A stretch of DNA of 64,000 bases from the NCBI GenBank assembly GCA_964509075.1, contig CAZDWC010000009.1:100695-164694 (forward strand), written 5' to 3'. Below the pieces are notes generated by a model. It was not told where the DNA came from. It saw only the letters and a list, made by a program, of their open reading frames with translations, and ran no database searches. Source of the DNA: UBA7239 sp964509075. Its GTDB lineage: Bacteria; Pseudomonadota; Gammaproteobacteria; Pseudomonadales; UBA7239. Position 1 is the first letter of the stretch, and the number at the start of each line of letters is the position of its first letter. Shown piece by piece: positions 51,305 through 59,567 of the stretch. A program made the translations under genes and the position numbers.

Positions 51305-52813
51305 TCACGCCATCATCACCGACCATTCCAAATCACTCATACACCAGTAGCGCAGCATGTCTGCCTTACACCGCGCCCTGTGTTCATCGCATGCCTCAAT
51401 TGCCTTTTGATCCCACGCCCTCCGGCAACGCTTGCGCCATTCCATGGCACGGCGCAACCGCACAATCCACATACTGTCAGGCCGATCTGTACCGGCCTGC
51501 TGCACTGTCGGCAGCTTTTCAGGCAACCACTTGTCTGCATCACTCACCACCACCCGCACCTGCCCGGCGCACCAATCCTTAAAATCCTGTAGCGCCTTCC
51601 GCCCCTTGAATGTCGCAACATACTTGCCAGCGCGCACTGGCAGCGCGGCCAGCTCCTTGCGCACTGCTGCCAATTTTTCCGCAATGCGCGAACGCTTCCA
51701 CGTCGCTGACTTTGGCGTCCTTTCTCGCGCCTCGCCCAGCTCTTTACGAGCACGATACAAGCTGCCGAATTTTTCCGTCATATGGTCGTGCAGCTCCGCA
51801 ATCAGCATTCCCATCGCACCAAGCTCCGATTCCTCAACAACGCACCAGCCAGGCGCGCGCGCCTCCTTGCTGATTCCGTAGCGATTGCCCACAACTCGCC
51901 CCTGATCATCCTGCCCAGCCGCTTTCGTCATGTAGCCCGCCGCCTTAGCCATGTACGCACCCGCCGCTTTTGGGTCGTCGATTTTTTCAAGATGCGCGAA
52001 GCCATGCCCCCAAATTTTCTCGACGCGCTCAGACCACGCCGAAAACTCCGCTTTTTTCACCGACCAGCGCAACAGCATATGCACATGTGGATTTTGTTCG
52101 CCTTCCGCGTTTTTCGGTATCTCTACCACCCAGCAATACAGCAACGAAGTGCAGCCCATGCGCTCTCCCCAGCCGTCGCGCTGATATGCTTTCTGCATCC
52201 CATCGCAAAAGCGTGAAACTTCGCGCTGAATTGTCAGCTCCCCGGACGCAATCTGCGCACGCCTTTCCGCGTCAAACGTCAGCGTTAGAAACGTATTGAA
52301 TCCGCCATATTGCAAAGCAACGTACTGGCACGAATCGGCAATCTTGCGCGCGCCGCGATCTGTCAGCATCCACGTTGCACGCTCACCCCAGCACGCCTCT
52401 GGCTCGACAACCGCGCCGCGCACTTCGGTGCGAACACGGTACTCATCCGACCACCAGCGAAACTCTGTCACCGCATAGCATCCGGCCTGCTTTTCTGGCG
52501 TCGGCTTGTCTCTGACATGCTCGACAATCACGCCGGTTTTTTTATTGATCAAAAAACGATCATGCAAGCCCTGCAATTCCTCGACACTACCGGCGACGCC
52601 TTCAAAATCCGCCGCCGCTTCGCTTGTCGGACTTTTCGACGCCTCGACTAGCCTAGCGCGATCCGCTTCGCGGTCGCGCGGCAAACATGAGCGCGGCACA
52701 GTCGCCGCCACAGTGCCATCGCCGTAAAGGCCGCACAAAAAAGCCGGGTTATATTCACCCGGCCCACGATCCACAACCGGCGCAAAATGCGCGCCAAGCC
52801 CGTAACTAGTCAT
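51305..52813 (-). CDS. rep: HUH-endonuclease replication initiator (Rep), copy 1
   Basis: 502 aa; likely nicks the replication origin and covalently holds the 5' end during rolling-circle replication. HUH motifs in order: motif 1 FLTLTFDAE (from residue 175), motif 2 NPHVHMLL (His243, His245 for metal), motif 3 AGAYMAKAAGYMTKA with Tyr287 and Tyr294, each followed by x-x-Lys. Two tyrosines place it with the phiX174 gpA / P2 A / PM2 P12-type Reps, although seven-residue spacing is wider than usual there. Start chosen at ATG 52813, which overlaps the end of a 29-codon gene; a TTG 14 codons upstream is less likely. Confidence 0.85.
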   Translation of the reverse strand: MTSYGLGAHFAPVVDRGPGEYNPAFLCGLYGDGTVAATVPRSCLPRDREADRARLVEASKSPTSEAAADFEGVAGSVEELQGLHDRFLINKKTGVIVEHVRDKPTPEKQAGCYAVTEFRWWSDEYRVRTEVRGAVVEPEACWGERATWMLTDRGARKIADSCQYVALQYGGFNTFLTLTFDAERRAQIASGELTIQREVSRFCDGMQKAYQRDGWGERMGCTSLLYCWVVEIPKNAEGEQNPHVHMLLRWSVKKAEFSAWSERVEKIWGHGFAHLEKIDDPKAAGAYMAKAAGYMTKAAGQDDQGRVVGNRYGISKEARAPGWCVVEESELGAMGMLIAELHDHMTEKFGSLYRARKELGEARERTPKSATWKRSRIAEKLAAVRKELAALPVRAGKYVATFKGRKALQDFKDWCAGQVRVVVSDADKWLPEKLPTVQQAGTDRPDSMWIVRLRRAMEWRKRCRRAWDQKAIEACDEHRARCKADMLRYWCMSDLEWSVMMA

Positions 52814-52895
52814 CGAAATCACCAAACCTATCGCCGGACCACACAAGCCCAGCAATACAGATCAACACCAGCAACAAACAAGCCGCGAAAGCCAT
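52806..52895 (-). CDS. 29-aa membrane peptide gene between zinc finger and rep, copy 1
   Basis: MAFAACLLLVLICIAGLVWS then DRFGDFDD. One hydrophobic helix. The ATG overlaps the stop of the zinc-finger gene (TGATG), and its own stop lies inside the start of rep. The perfect fit in a chain of overlapping genes supports it despite its size. Confidence 0.55.
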   Translation of the reverse strand: MAFAACLLLVLICIAGLVWSGDRFGDFDD

Positions 52896-53278
52896 CACGA
52901 CACCGCCCGCAGCTCTGGACGCTTGAATTGCCCAGGCACATGCTGCGACACCAAACCGGCACGCTCTCGCGCTGCCCGGTACTCATCCCAATCCATGCCG
53001 GCCCCACAGCAATCCGGGCACACAACCACATGAGAAAACGGCCCGGCCTCTTGGCCCCGCGCACTACGCAATGTCGTCATTGCCGCCAACACGCCGCGCC
53101 CGCTACACGACAAACAAGACAGCGACAAAACCCCCAGCGACAAAGCCACCCGCCGCTGATCATCCAATGAAACCGACGGATATTCCTGCGCCATGCGTTT
53201 TGTTCCCTCGAAAAATCCCGCCGCCCACTGGCGAAGCGCCCGCGTCCAAAGCTTACGCACTGCCGCCGCCCCACTCAC
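52895..53278 (-). CDS. DnaJ-type zinc-finger protein, 127 aa, copy 1
   Basis: Two CxxCxGxG motifs, CLSCSGRG (residues 55-62) and CPDCCGAG (87-94), form one DnaJ-like zinc site. No J domain. It starts with a GTG that overlaps the stop of the basic-protein gene (GTGA); an internal ATG at 53194 with GAGGGA upstream would give a 99-aa form, so two products are possible. Early operon, ahead of rep; perhaps a replication or transcription accessory. Confidence 0.65.
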   Translation of the reverse strand: MSGAAAVRKLWTRALRQWAAGFFEGTKRMAQEYPSVSLDDQRRVALSLGVLSLSCLSCSGRGVLAAMTTLRSARGQEAGPFSHVVVCPDCCGAGMDWDEYRAARERAGLVSQHVPGQFKRPELRAVS

Positions 53279-53442
53279 AGGCTGCGCTTTCCTGCCGGTT
53301 TCTTTTTCGCCGCTTTTTTCTTTGCCGCAACCTTGCGCGGCTTGCTCACATGCTCCACACCCACCACATCGCCAGCCAGATTCTCCGGCGCGTTATCAAT
53401 ACCCAATTGCTTGCCCTTGCGTGCTCGACGTGCGTGCGTCAT
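53275..53442 (-). CDS. 55-aa histone-H1-like basic protein, copy 1
   Basis: Starts MTHARRARKGKQLGIDNAPE and ends KPRKVAAKKKAAKKKPAGKR-SL, a Lys/Ala/Pro tail like bacterial histone-H1-like proteins. Probably binds or condenses DNA. First gene of the leftward early operon; its stop overlaps the next start. G-rich ribosome-binding stretch (GTGGGGG). Confidence 0.65.
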   Translation of the reverse strand: MTHARRARKGKQLGIDNAPENLAGDVVGVEHVSKPRKVAAKKKAAKKKPAGKRSL

Positions 53443-53475
53443 ACCGTAACCCCCACCGATTTAACCGAGCGCCCC

Positions 53476-53503
53476 TTGCATCCCGGCCCGCGCAATTTAT
53501 GAT
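53476..53503 (+). promoter_or_regulatory. Predicted sigma-70 promoter for the phage lipoprotein gene, copy 1
   Basis: TTGCAT (53476-53481), 16-bp spacer, TATGAT (53498-53503). The -10 lies in the loop of an imperfect inverted repeat, CCGCGC (53488-53493) / GCGCGG (53508-53513), in the 167 bp between divergent early and lipoprotein genes; a repressor bound there could block both directions. Confidence 0.5.
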
Positions 53504-53609
53504 TGATGCGCGGCACCCCACAAGACGCCGCCCAGCGCGAAAAATGGCCCATATTCAAAAACGGTCTAAAAATAGCGCACCCCACCCACCAGCAAGGAGC
53601 CACCCCACC

Positions 53610-54005
53610 ATGAACACCAAAACCCTCGCCGCCGCCGTTTTTGCCATCCTCGCCACCGGCTGCGCCTCGCACGATCACGCCAACCTTAGCAACGAAAAAA
53701 GCATCCATAAGGCGCTACGCTACGGCAACCTAATGCCAACCGGCAGCGGCAACTACATCGCATCAGGAAGCGGAAATAACCGAGAAATAGCAAAGGAATA
53801 CGCACTCGCGCAAGCGATGAACTATTGCCACCAATCCGGCAAAACGCACGCCATCGACAAGGAAGAAACCACCTATCAGCGCAGCATCAGCGAAGACGCC
53901 AACAATGCTCAAGGCGCTATCAGTGGCATCATTGGCGGAGATGGATTGATAGACGGAGGCACAAAGACAGCTTATCTGTCAAGACTCACCGGGCACTGCG
54001 AATAA
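53610..54005 (+). CDS. Phage-encoded lipoprotein, 131 aa, copy 1
   Basis: Signal peptide with lipobox: MNTKTLAAAVFAILATGCAS. The mature part is polar and ends in a Gly/Ile-rich stretch (GAISGIIGGDGLIDGGTKTAY). AAGGAG precedes the ATG at 53610; the reading frame is open far upstream but those codons overlap the basic-protein region. Transcribed opposite to the phage operons next to att, as expected of a lysogenic-conversion gene. Superinfection exclusion or host-surface change is a guess. The palindrome GATGACAA-c-TTGTCATC (54015-54031) follows its stop. Confidence 0.7.
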   Translation: MNTKTLAAAVFAILATGCASHDHANLSNEKSIHKALRYGNLMPTGSGNYIASGSGNNREIAKEYALAQAMNYCHQSGKTHAIDKEETTYQRSISEDANNAQGAISGIIGGDGLIDGGTKTAYLSRLTGHCE

Positions 54006-54084
54006 ACGCAGCACGATGACAACTTGTCATCATTAAATAACTCCGCAGCACCTTGATTTATAAATGCTTTTCGTGTTTTTCTCA

Positions 54085-54112
54085 TTTTGTTTTTTTATAC
54101 ATTATGCGAAGT
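54085..54112. other. Inter-copy junction, equivalent to phage attP
   Basis: TTTTGTTTTTT (54085-54095, in place of the XerD arm), TATACA (54096-54101), TTATGCGAAGT (54102-54112, XerC arm). Since both flanks are phage, this is the att site of the circular phage genome: a good XerC arm and central region, but no XerD arm. Confidence 0.85.
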
Positions 54113-54128
54113 GCATGGATAGCCTTTT

Positions 54129-54207
54129 AAGTCAATGCTGCGGAAATCCGAAGCATGACTTTTTTTTGATCAAATTGCGCCAAAAAACCGGCGCTCAGAT
54201 CAAAAAA
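54129..54207. promoter_or_regulatory. Stacked inverted repeats, copy 2
   Basis: Same three nested or adjacent repeats as at 44279-44357. Confidence 0.5.
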
Positions 54208-54226
54208 GTATAAAGGATTTGCCGCC

Positions 54227-54682
54227 ATGTACCACTTAGACACCAAAACACGCCCCGGAAAATGGATTTTCGAGCACGGATGGGATTTTTCAGTAAAAAC
54301 AGACGCTGAAGTAGCCAAGATTCTCGGCATCAGCACACGCACCGCAGCACGCTGGCGCGCCGACATACAACGCGCGCCGCGCTATGCCATCGACTACCTT
54401 GCCGCCATCGTGTTACAGCATATCGTGCCGGAACACTGGCAAAAGCGCGGCCTGAGATTCTATGGCGACAATTCCATGGCATTCACAGGCCAAGGCAACT
54501 ATATAACCCTCAGCTGCCTTGAAAATTGCGACTATTTGGCCGGCATCAGCCGCCACCGCGCGCCGTACTCGTGTGAAAAACACCAGCGGCACCAGTGCAA
54601 AGGCCAGACGACGCAACAGCCCGCTCAAGCATTGCTATTCGCTCAGCATGGGCAGCCAATGTGGTCACCGCCATCCAATTGA
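54227..54682 (+). CDS. Phage helix-turn-helix regulator, copy 2
   Basis: Identical to the gene at 44377. Two doses of a regulator in a tandem lysogen may strengthen repression. Confidence 0.68.
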   Translation: MYHLDTKTRPGKWIFEHGWDFSVKTDAEVAKILGISTRTAARWRADIQRAPRYAIDYLAAIVLQHIVPEHWQKRGLRFYGDNSMAFTGQGNYITLSCLENCDYLAGISRHRAPYSCEKHQRHQCKGQTTQQPAQALLFAQHGQPMWSPPSN

Positions 54683-54761
54683 TTCGCAGCTGGACACCGA
54701 GCATGGCCAGTAGCACACCCACCGCCAACGGCGCGCAGAACGACAGAAAAACAGCGTTCAC
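54546..54761 (-). CDS. Small membrane protein, holin candidate, copy 2
   Basis: Identical to the gene at 44696-44911. Confidence 0.48.
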   Translation of the reverse strand: MNAVFLSFCAPLAVGVLLAMLGVQLRINWMAVTTLAAHAERIAMLERAVASSGLCTGAAGVFHTSTARGGG

Positions 54762-54952
54762 GCGACCGCCTCTGGCCGGAATATACCAAACAGGCCGGCA
54801 ATGACATTGCCCCATGAAACCGGGTCCCTCAGGCCATTCTGCGCCAGCCCGAAAACACCATCCAGCAGCAAGCCAGCCCCTAGACCCGTAGAAGGTTCTC
54901 GCAACCTCTCACGAACACCCGCAAAAACACCCGACACATATACCCCCAACAT
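54758..54952 (-). CDS. Small hydrophobic protein, copy 2
   Basis: Identical to the gene at 44908-45102. Confidence 0.45.
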   Translation of the reverse strand: MLGVYVSGVFAGVRERLREPSTGLGAGLLLDGVFGLAQNGLRDPVSWGNVIAGLFGIFRPEAVA

Positions 54953-55251
54953 CACCAGCTATCCCTATGCGTCAACTCATAAAACCACGTCCCTAAAGTA
55001 TTCGACCCGTTTGCCACGCCATCATCCAGATAATCAGCCAGCGACGACGCGCCCTGATAGGCAAAATTCTGATCACTGGCCGGATTTACTTTTTGCGCCG
55101 CTGCTTTCACTGACTCCACCGCGCCAACTGTTACCGTTCCCACACGATCAGACAGCCACCACCACAGCGCACCACCCGCCGCAGCCAATACAACCGCCGT
55201 CGCCAAGTAACCGCCCATCTTGCTCTCAAATCCAGCAAGCCCCTCATTCAT
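54952..55251 (-). CDS. Phage membrane protein, 99 aa, copy 2
   Basis: Identical to the gene at 45102-45401. Confidence 0.6.
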   Translation of the reverse strand: MNEGLAGFESKMGGYLATAVVLAAAGGALWWWLSDRVGTVTVGAVESVKAAAQKVNPASDQNFAYQGASSLADYLDDGVANGSNTLGTWFYELTHRDSW

Positions 55252-55964
55252 GCGACATTCTCCGGCACGCCGCCGCTCCGATAACTCTCATACGCAACCG
55301 GCATCATTGGCGAACCCGTAATCGCTGCCGTGCATGCCGACGAGATCAAGCCAGCAGGATAAGGATTGCTCCCGGTTTCGTAATAAACCATTGCCTGCAC
55401 CACTTCAGCCAAGCGCGAAACCACATCGAAAGGCACATCGGCACCAACCCCCAGAACGCGCGAAACGTAGGCCGTATAGTTCGCCAAATCTGTTTTACTG
55501 TGCGCAGAAACCAGCTTCCTCACCGTGTTCGCACCATCTTTCAGATATGAGTTTTTCACATCCATTGCGCCAGCTCTCACACCATACCACGCATGGGAAA
55601 ACTGCTCGAATTTTCCGTCTGAATTATCAGCGAGCGGAATTTTACCAGCCCATGCAATGCCGCTTACTGTCAAATTAAGCGGATTATTATTTCTCACACC
55701 ACGCGAACCAAACATCCCAGAAATGCTACTACTCGCGCCCGCCAACTTTATTGAAAACTCCCCGAATATATTATCCAGAGTGTTCCCCCAGTTATACCCC
55801 TGATTTGGTGCCGGCGCATTTTCGTTTGTCATTTTGTTAATGTAATACGGCGCGTCGCCAACTTTCCCAGCAGCTTTCGACTTACGCGCAGCAAAAAACA
55901 ATGCCGCCGCAAAACCGACGCCAACCACAGCAACAGCAACAGCAACACCCGCGCTTTTATTCAC
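55248..55964 (-). CDS. Virion-type peptidoglycan hydrolase, copy 2
   Basis: Identical to the gene at 45398-46114. Confidence 0.75.
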   Translation of the reverse strand: MNKSAGVAVAVAVVGVGFAAALFFAARKSKAAGKVGDAPYYINKMTNENAPAPNQGYNWGNTLDNIFGEFSIKLAGASSSISGMFGSRGVRNNNPLNLTVSGIAWAGKIPLADNSDGKFEQFSHAWYGVRAGAMDVKNSYLKDGANTVRKLVSAHSKTDLANYTAYVSRVLGVGADVPFDVVSRLAEVVQAMVYYETGSNPYPAGLISSACTAAITGSPMMPVAYESYRSGGVPENVA

Positions 55965-56145
55965 TTAGCACGACCTCTACAAGCAAACCATCCTGCATCT
56001 TAATCTTACCCACAAAACATTTAGCAAGGTCTGCCGCTGATACCTCTACAGCTCCATCCCTTGGATCAAGTGTAGAGCGGTCAAAACTGCCGTCAGCACG
56101 AAAGCTTGCGTAATATTTCACATCGACAACTGCGCCAGATATCAC
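55957..56145 (-). CDS. Small phage protein, 62 aa, copy 2
   Basis: Identical to the gene at 46107-46295. Confidence 0.5.
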   Translation of the reverse strand: MISGAVVDVKYYASFRADGSFDRSTLDPRDGAVEVSAADLAKCFVGKIKMQDGLLVEVVLSE

Positions 56146-56597
56146 AACCTCATCCCCGCAGCAAAATAAAAAAGCCGCCTATAGTCATTATCAGACCCCT
56201 GATAAAAACCTACACGCATTTGATTTGGATAAAGCCACGACTTACCCGGCCCATCTGCAGCCTGACCATCACTTGCATAAATAAAAACCTCATCCCCCCT
56301 AGACTCATTACCTATTTCAGTAACATGCGCAATCTCTGGCACCCAATCAGAGTCAACAAAGTTTATGTATCGAGCATTCAAACCTGCCGCCGTCGAATAA
56401 AACCACGCCCAACCAAAAACAAGGCGCGCTTTTAATATCGAGCCATAAAATTCAAGAGGAACGTCAATAACAACTTGCCTCCCCTTTGTGTACGTATTTA
56501 ATGCCCCATCTTCCCAATCATAAATTGTTTTCAGCTGCTGGCCGCTTTTTGCGAAGCCTCCCAACAAAGACAATGCAGCACTATAAATATCGCTCAT
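56142..56597 (-). CDS. Phage structural protein candidate, 151 aa, copy 2
   Basis: Identical to the gene at 46292-46747. Confidence 0.5.
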   Translation of the reverse strand: MSDIYSAALSLLGGFAKSGQQLKTIYDWEDGALNTYTKGRQVVIDVPLEFYGSILKARLVFGWAWFYSTAAGLNARYINFVDSDWVPEIAHVTEIGNESRGDEVFIYASDGQAADGPGKSWLYPNQMRVGFYQGSDNDYRRLFYFAAGMRL

Positions 56598-57124
56598 CAA
56601 AACACCCTCGAAAAATGACATTTACCGTCGCCCTGAAAATACAAGGTTACATTACCCGAGGTGCTCAGAACAATAACGTCGCCGGCATCCATACCTATCC
56701 CATACCCCAATAATCCGCCCGTCCAAATAACTCCCGTATTTGCCCGGTCTGCCTTTAAGATCAATTCCCTTTGTCCGGCATAAGCAGCAATTACCTGCGA
56801 TTCCCCCGCAAGCTTTTCAATAACTGGAAAACCTTGATGCACGCCCGATTGTATGTATGAGACAGAAACATCACCAACAACACGCGAATCAAAAAATTCT
56901 TCCGTCTCGATTATTATTTCAACATTTTGATCAACATCGCTTTCGATAAGTACCTGATTGAAATTAGCAGAAAGCTTAATACCCTGTCCTTTCTCAAGCC
57001 TGTTTCTCTTTCCGTTTATTTCTACATTTATAGAGCCAGATCCTGATACATAGTAAAGCTGCGACCCTACGCAGTGTATCAACTCACCAGAATTTGACTC
57101 TAATGCTCTTTTGAACAAAGGCAT
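56597..57124 (-). CDS. Beta-rich phage protein, possible vertex/spike, copy 2
   Basis: Identical to the gene at 46747-47274. Confidence 0.5.
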   Translation of the reverse strand: MPLFKRALESNSGELIHCVGSQLYYVSGSGSINVEINGKRNRLEKGQGIKLSANFNQVLIESDVDQNVEIIIETEEFFDSRVVGDVSVSYIQSGVHQGFPVIEKLAGESQVIAAYAGQRELILKADRANTGVIWTGGLLGYGIGMDAGDVIVLSTSGNVTLYFQGDGKCHFSRVF

Positions 57125-57576
57125 TATTTTTTACCTCCGATAATCGAGACAATAAAAACCAGCGCGCCAAGCCCTGCCGCAGCCATGTACATTATTTGCA
57201 TTTTTTTCTGAGCACCAGCATCACTCGATTCCTGCACTGCTTTCATTGCTGTATCAACCCTCACACTATCCTCAGTGCGAGAACTGTTAGCCAGCATAAA
57301 AGCATTAGTCAGCGCCATTTGCGCCAATCCGAATGACTCCTTTACCGTTCCACTGTCACTAAGGTTTAGCTGCAATGATCCACCAGAAACACCAGCCGCG
57401 CCGCCTGATTTTCCCGCGCCACCACTGCCGCCCGCATAGCTTTGAATGGCCTTGTAGTTATTGTCCCCAGACAGCGCAATATCAGACAGGTTTATATAAG
57501 TAGCCCCCGCCTCTCCGGCATTATTGTAATTTGCCTGCTTCGTTTGCGACGCGCTAACACTGGTGCTACTTCCCAT
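57124..57576 (-). CDS. Phage membrane protein, 150 aa, copy 2
   Basis: Identical to the gene at 47274-47726. Confidence 0.55.
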   Translation of the reverse strand: MGSSTSVSASQTKQANYNNAGEAGATYINLSDIALSGDNNYKAIQSYAGGSGGAGKSGGAAGVSGGSLQLNLSDSGTVKESFGLAQMALTNAFMLANSSRTEDSVRVDTAMKAVQESSDAGAQKKMQIMYMAAAGLGALVFIVSIIGGKK

Positions 57577-57850
57577 TACCATGCCCCCACTTCATCCACG
57601 CCACAAAACCGACCGCAAGCGCAATAATAGCCAGCATTTTCAACTTGCCATTATCCGCACTATCTGCCGGCACCCCTGCACTGCCAGCGCCACTTGCGCT
57701 GCCATCCGATGCGCCGGCATTGATGCGCGCCGCATCGCCCATAGAAAACACCGGAGACGATGTTATCTGGCCGCTTGTCGAAAACGCAGAAGACGACTTA
57801 TTAGAAGAATCCTCAGGACTTCCGATTGCACTGTTAAACATTCCGGACAT
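57566..57850 (-). CDS. Phage membrane protein, 94 aa, copy 2
   Basis: Identical to the gene at 47716-48000. Confidence 0.55.
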   Translation of the reverse strand: MSGMFNSAIGSPEDSSNKSSSAFSTSGQITSSPVFSMGDAARINAGASDGSASGAGSAGVPADSADNGKLKMLAIIALAVGFVAWMKWGHGNGK

Positions 57851-58119
57851 TATTTTTTCACCGCAATCACAGCCACCACCATCAGCACTGCAGCACCAAC
57901 ATAAAAACCAATATCACCGCTTTGGTTTTGCTGCCTGCGCACATAAGCATCGCTCTCCACTACAGCCAACTTGCGCGCATCATTTTCTCGTATAGCTGAA
58001 AAATACTGCACATGCGGCAGGTAAGGATTGGCCGAAATCTCAGCCAATGCCTTTGATTCCTCACCTGCCGCATATGCATTTGATGCCGAGTTAAATAGCT
58101 GTAACAGCGCAAACCACAT
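57850..58119 (-). CDS. Phage membrane protein, 89 aa, copy 2
   Basis: Identical to the gene at 48000-48269. Confidence 0.55.
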   Translation of the reverse strand: MWFALLQLFNSASNAYAAGEESKALAEISANPYLPHVQYFSAIRENDARKLAVVESDAYVRRQQNQSGDIGFYVGAAVLMVVAVIAVKK

Positions 58120-58397
58120 TATTTGACCAGCACAACAACCAACACAACAGCCACCACACCAACACCAAGCAGCACCATTGTGCTGCTGTCCGTGCCCGTA
58201 TCTATATTGCTACCAGCCCTTGCAAGCCGCTGCTGCTCAAGTGAAATACGCTCGTAATAGTCAGGCGTCTGCATTTGAGTTTTTTGCCTGTCCCATTCCA
58301 GTTGCGCATCCAGAGAGCGACGCTTCTCGCTCTCCCCCCACGCATTGAACAGTGCAGACGCCCAGCTATTCACTGTGCCACTGGTTTCGCCGGCCAT
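58119..58397 (-). CDS. Phage membrane protein, 92 aa, copy 2
   Basis: Identical to the gene at 48269-48547. Confidence 0.6.
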   Translation of the reverse strand: MAGETSGTVNSWASALFNAWGESEKRRSLDAQLEWDRQKTQMQTPDYYERISLEQQRLARAGSNIDTGTDSSTMVLLGVGVVAVVLVVVLVK

Positions 58398-58399
58398 GA

Positions 58400-59233
58400 T
58401 CAGCCACCCTTGTATGACGACATGGTTTCGGAGTACAGAACCAGCGTCGCGCTGCCGCTGTGCGTGACTTTCAGACGAAAATCATTCAGGCCAGACAGCA
58501 CCAATTGTGTGCCCAACTCATTCTGCAAACTGAAATCGACGTGATAACAACCGGCTTGCGCTGTGCGCCCCATGCGCTCTACCACGCGCTCCGCACGCGC
58601 CGCGCTGGCATCCCACACCTTGGAATCATTGGCCCAGACTTCCACGTTTGTTATCACATTTGCCGACTGAATCAAATGCAGCGCCATCAAAATATCTTCG
58701 CGCGGAATGTTGTCTATTTCCGTTGTGCCTGCGCCAGACAGCTGGTAACTGAAATTCCGCACGCGACGGAAAACTCCCAGCCGGTTTGCCTGCTCTACAG
58801 ACAAACCATTTGCTGCTGGCGCTTGCGTCTCGACTGACCACGCTGCAATTGCCGGCGCAACCGCTGCCGCACCGATATCTCCCGTCAGCTGCATCACAGA
58901 CACGTCAGAAAGACCCAAATTGAACTTTGCCGCCTGCGCCGCGCTATTCATCCACTCGGCAAACTGAGGCAATACAATCTCCCCGCCGTTTACGGCCATG
59001 CCGTAGTAAGCAGACATCATCTCCAAATGAGAGATTGTTTTGAACTGCTGGATCGGCTGCGCATCCACTTTCAATTCAAGATTTGTAATGTCGGCTTTCG
59101 CAACCGTAGTACCGGAGTAATCAAGGCCGATTTTTTCAATCTCCTTGGCGCCGACAGGAATGGAAACCGTGAAGGTTTGCGACGCCCCCACGCCAGCGAC
59201 GTTTGGAAGTTTTTTCAATGCTTCAATGCCCAT
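58400..59233 (-). CDS. Major capsid protein, probable double-jelly-roll fold, copy 2
   Basis: Identical to the gene at 48550-49383, including the AAGGAGG ribosome-binding site. Confidence 0.75.
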   Translation of the reverse strand: MGIEALKKLPNVAGVGASQTFTVSIPVGAKEIEKIGLDYSGTTVAKADITNLELKVDAQPIQQFKTISHLEMMSAYYGMAVNGGEIVLPQFAEWMNSAAQAAKFNLGLSDVSVMQLTGDIGAAAVAPAIAAWSVETQAPAANGLSVEQANRLGVFRRVRNFSYQLSGAGTTEIDNIPREDILMALHLIQSANVITNVEVWANDSKVWDASAARAERVVERMGRTAQAGCYHVDFSLQNELGTQLVLSGLNDFRLKVTHSGSATLVLYSETMSSYKGG

Positions 59234-59246
59234 ATCTACAGCCTCC

Positions 59247-59399
59247 TTACTTCACGGCTTTAGCAGCGTCAGCCAGCGGCTTAATGCCACTTTTGACCGC
59301 AACCCAAGCGATTCCGCCGAAAACCAGCATCCCGATAACAGTGGAAACCACCATTGTCATGTTGGTATTGTCTTTCACATATTGAGCCGGATTGGCCAT
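59247..59399 (-). CDS. Small one-helix phage protein, 50 aa, copy 2
   Basis: Identical to the gene at 49397-49549. Confidence 0.6.
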   Translation of the reverse strand: MANPAQYVKDNTNMTMVVSTVIGMLVFGGIAWVAVKSGIKPLADAAKAVK

Positions 59400-59527
59400 T
59401 GCACATCCCCCACAGGATTTTTTGATCATCGAAAAGCGGCCACCCCACGCAGCCACATTGCGACCCCATCAAAACCCGAGAGACGGTTCCCTGCGCAAGC
59501 TCTTTAGCCTAAAGGTTAAAAATTGCC

Positions 59528-59567
59528 GATAACTATGCGCTGCACCGCTGTGCAGCGCATAGTTATC
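59528..59567 (-). terminator. Perfect 18-bp hairpin, copy 2
   Basis: Identical to the hairpin at 49678-49717. Confidence 0.6.

Larger units (their letters stand above)
44246..54095. mobile_element. Tailless double-jelly-roll prophage in dif, copy 1 (9,850 bp)
   Basis: The unit runs from the 13-bp core TATACATTATGCG at 44246 to the base before the same core at 54096. It encodes Rep, packaging ATPase, a probable double-jelly-roll capsid protein, a peptidoglycan hydrolase and many one-helix proteins; no integrase, terminase large subunit, portal or tail gene is present. Size and gene set match corticovirus PM2 (about 10 kb) and related tailless phages. All but two genes are transcribed leftward. 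A second unit follows directly at an exact offset of 9,850. Confidence 0.88.

Noticed and set aside
53193..53609. Upstream extension of the phage lipoprotein to 270 aa
   Set aside because: It would overlap the basic-protein and zinc-finger genes on the other strand and would bury the signal peptide; ATG 53610 has AAGGAG in front.
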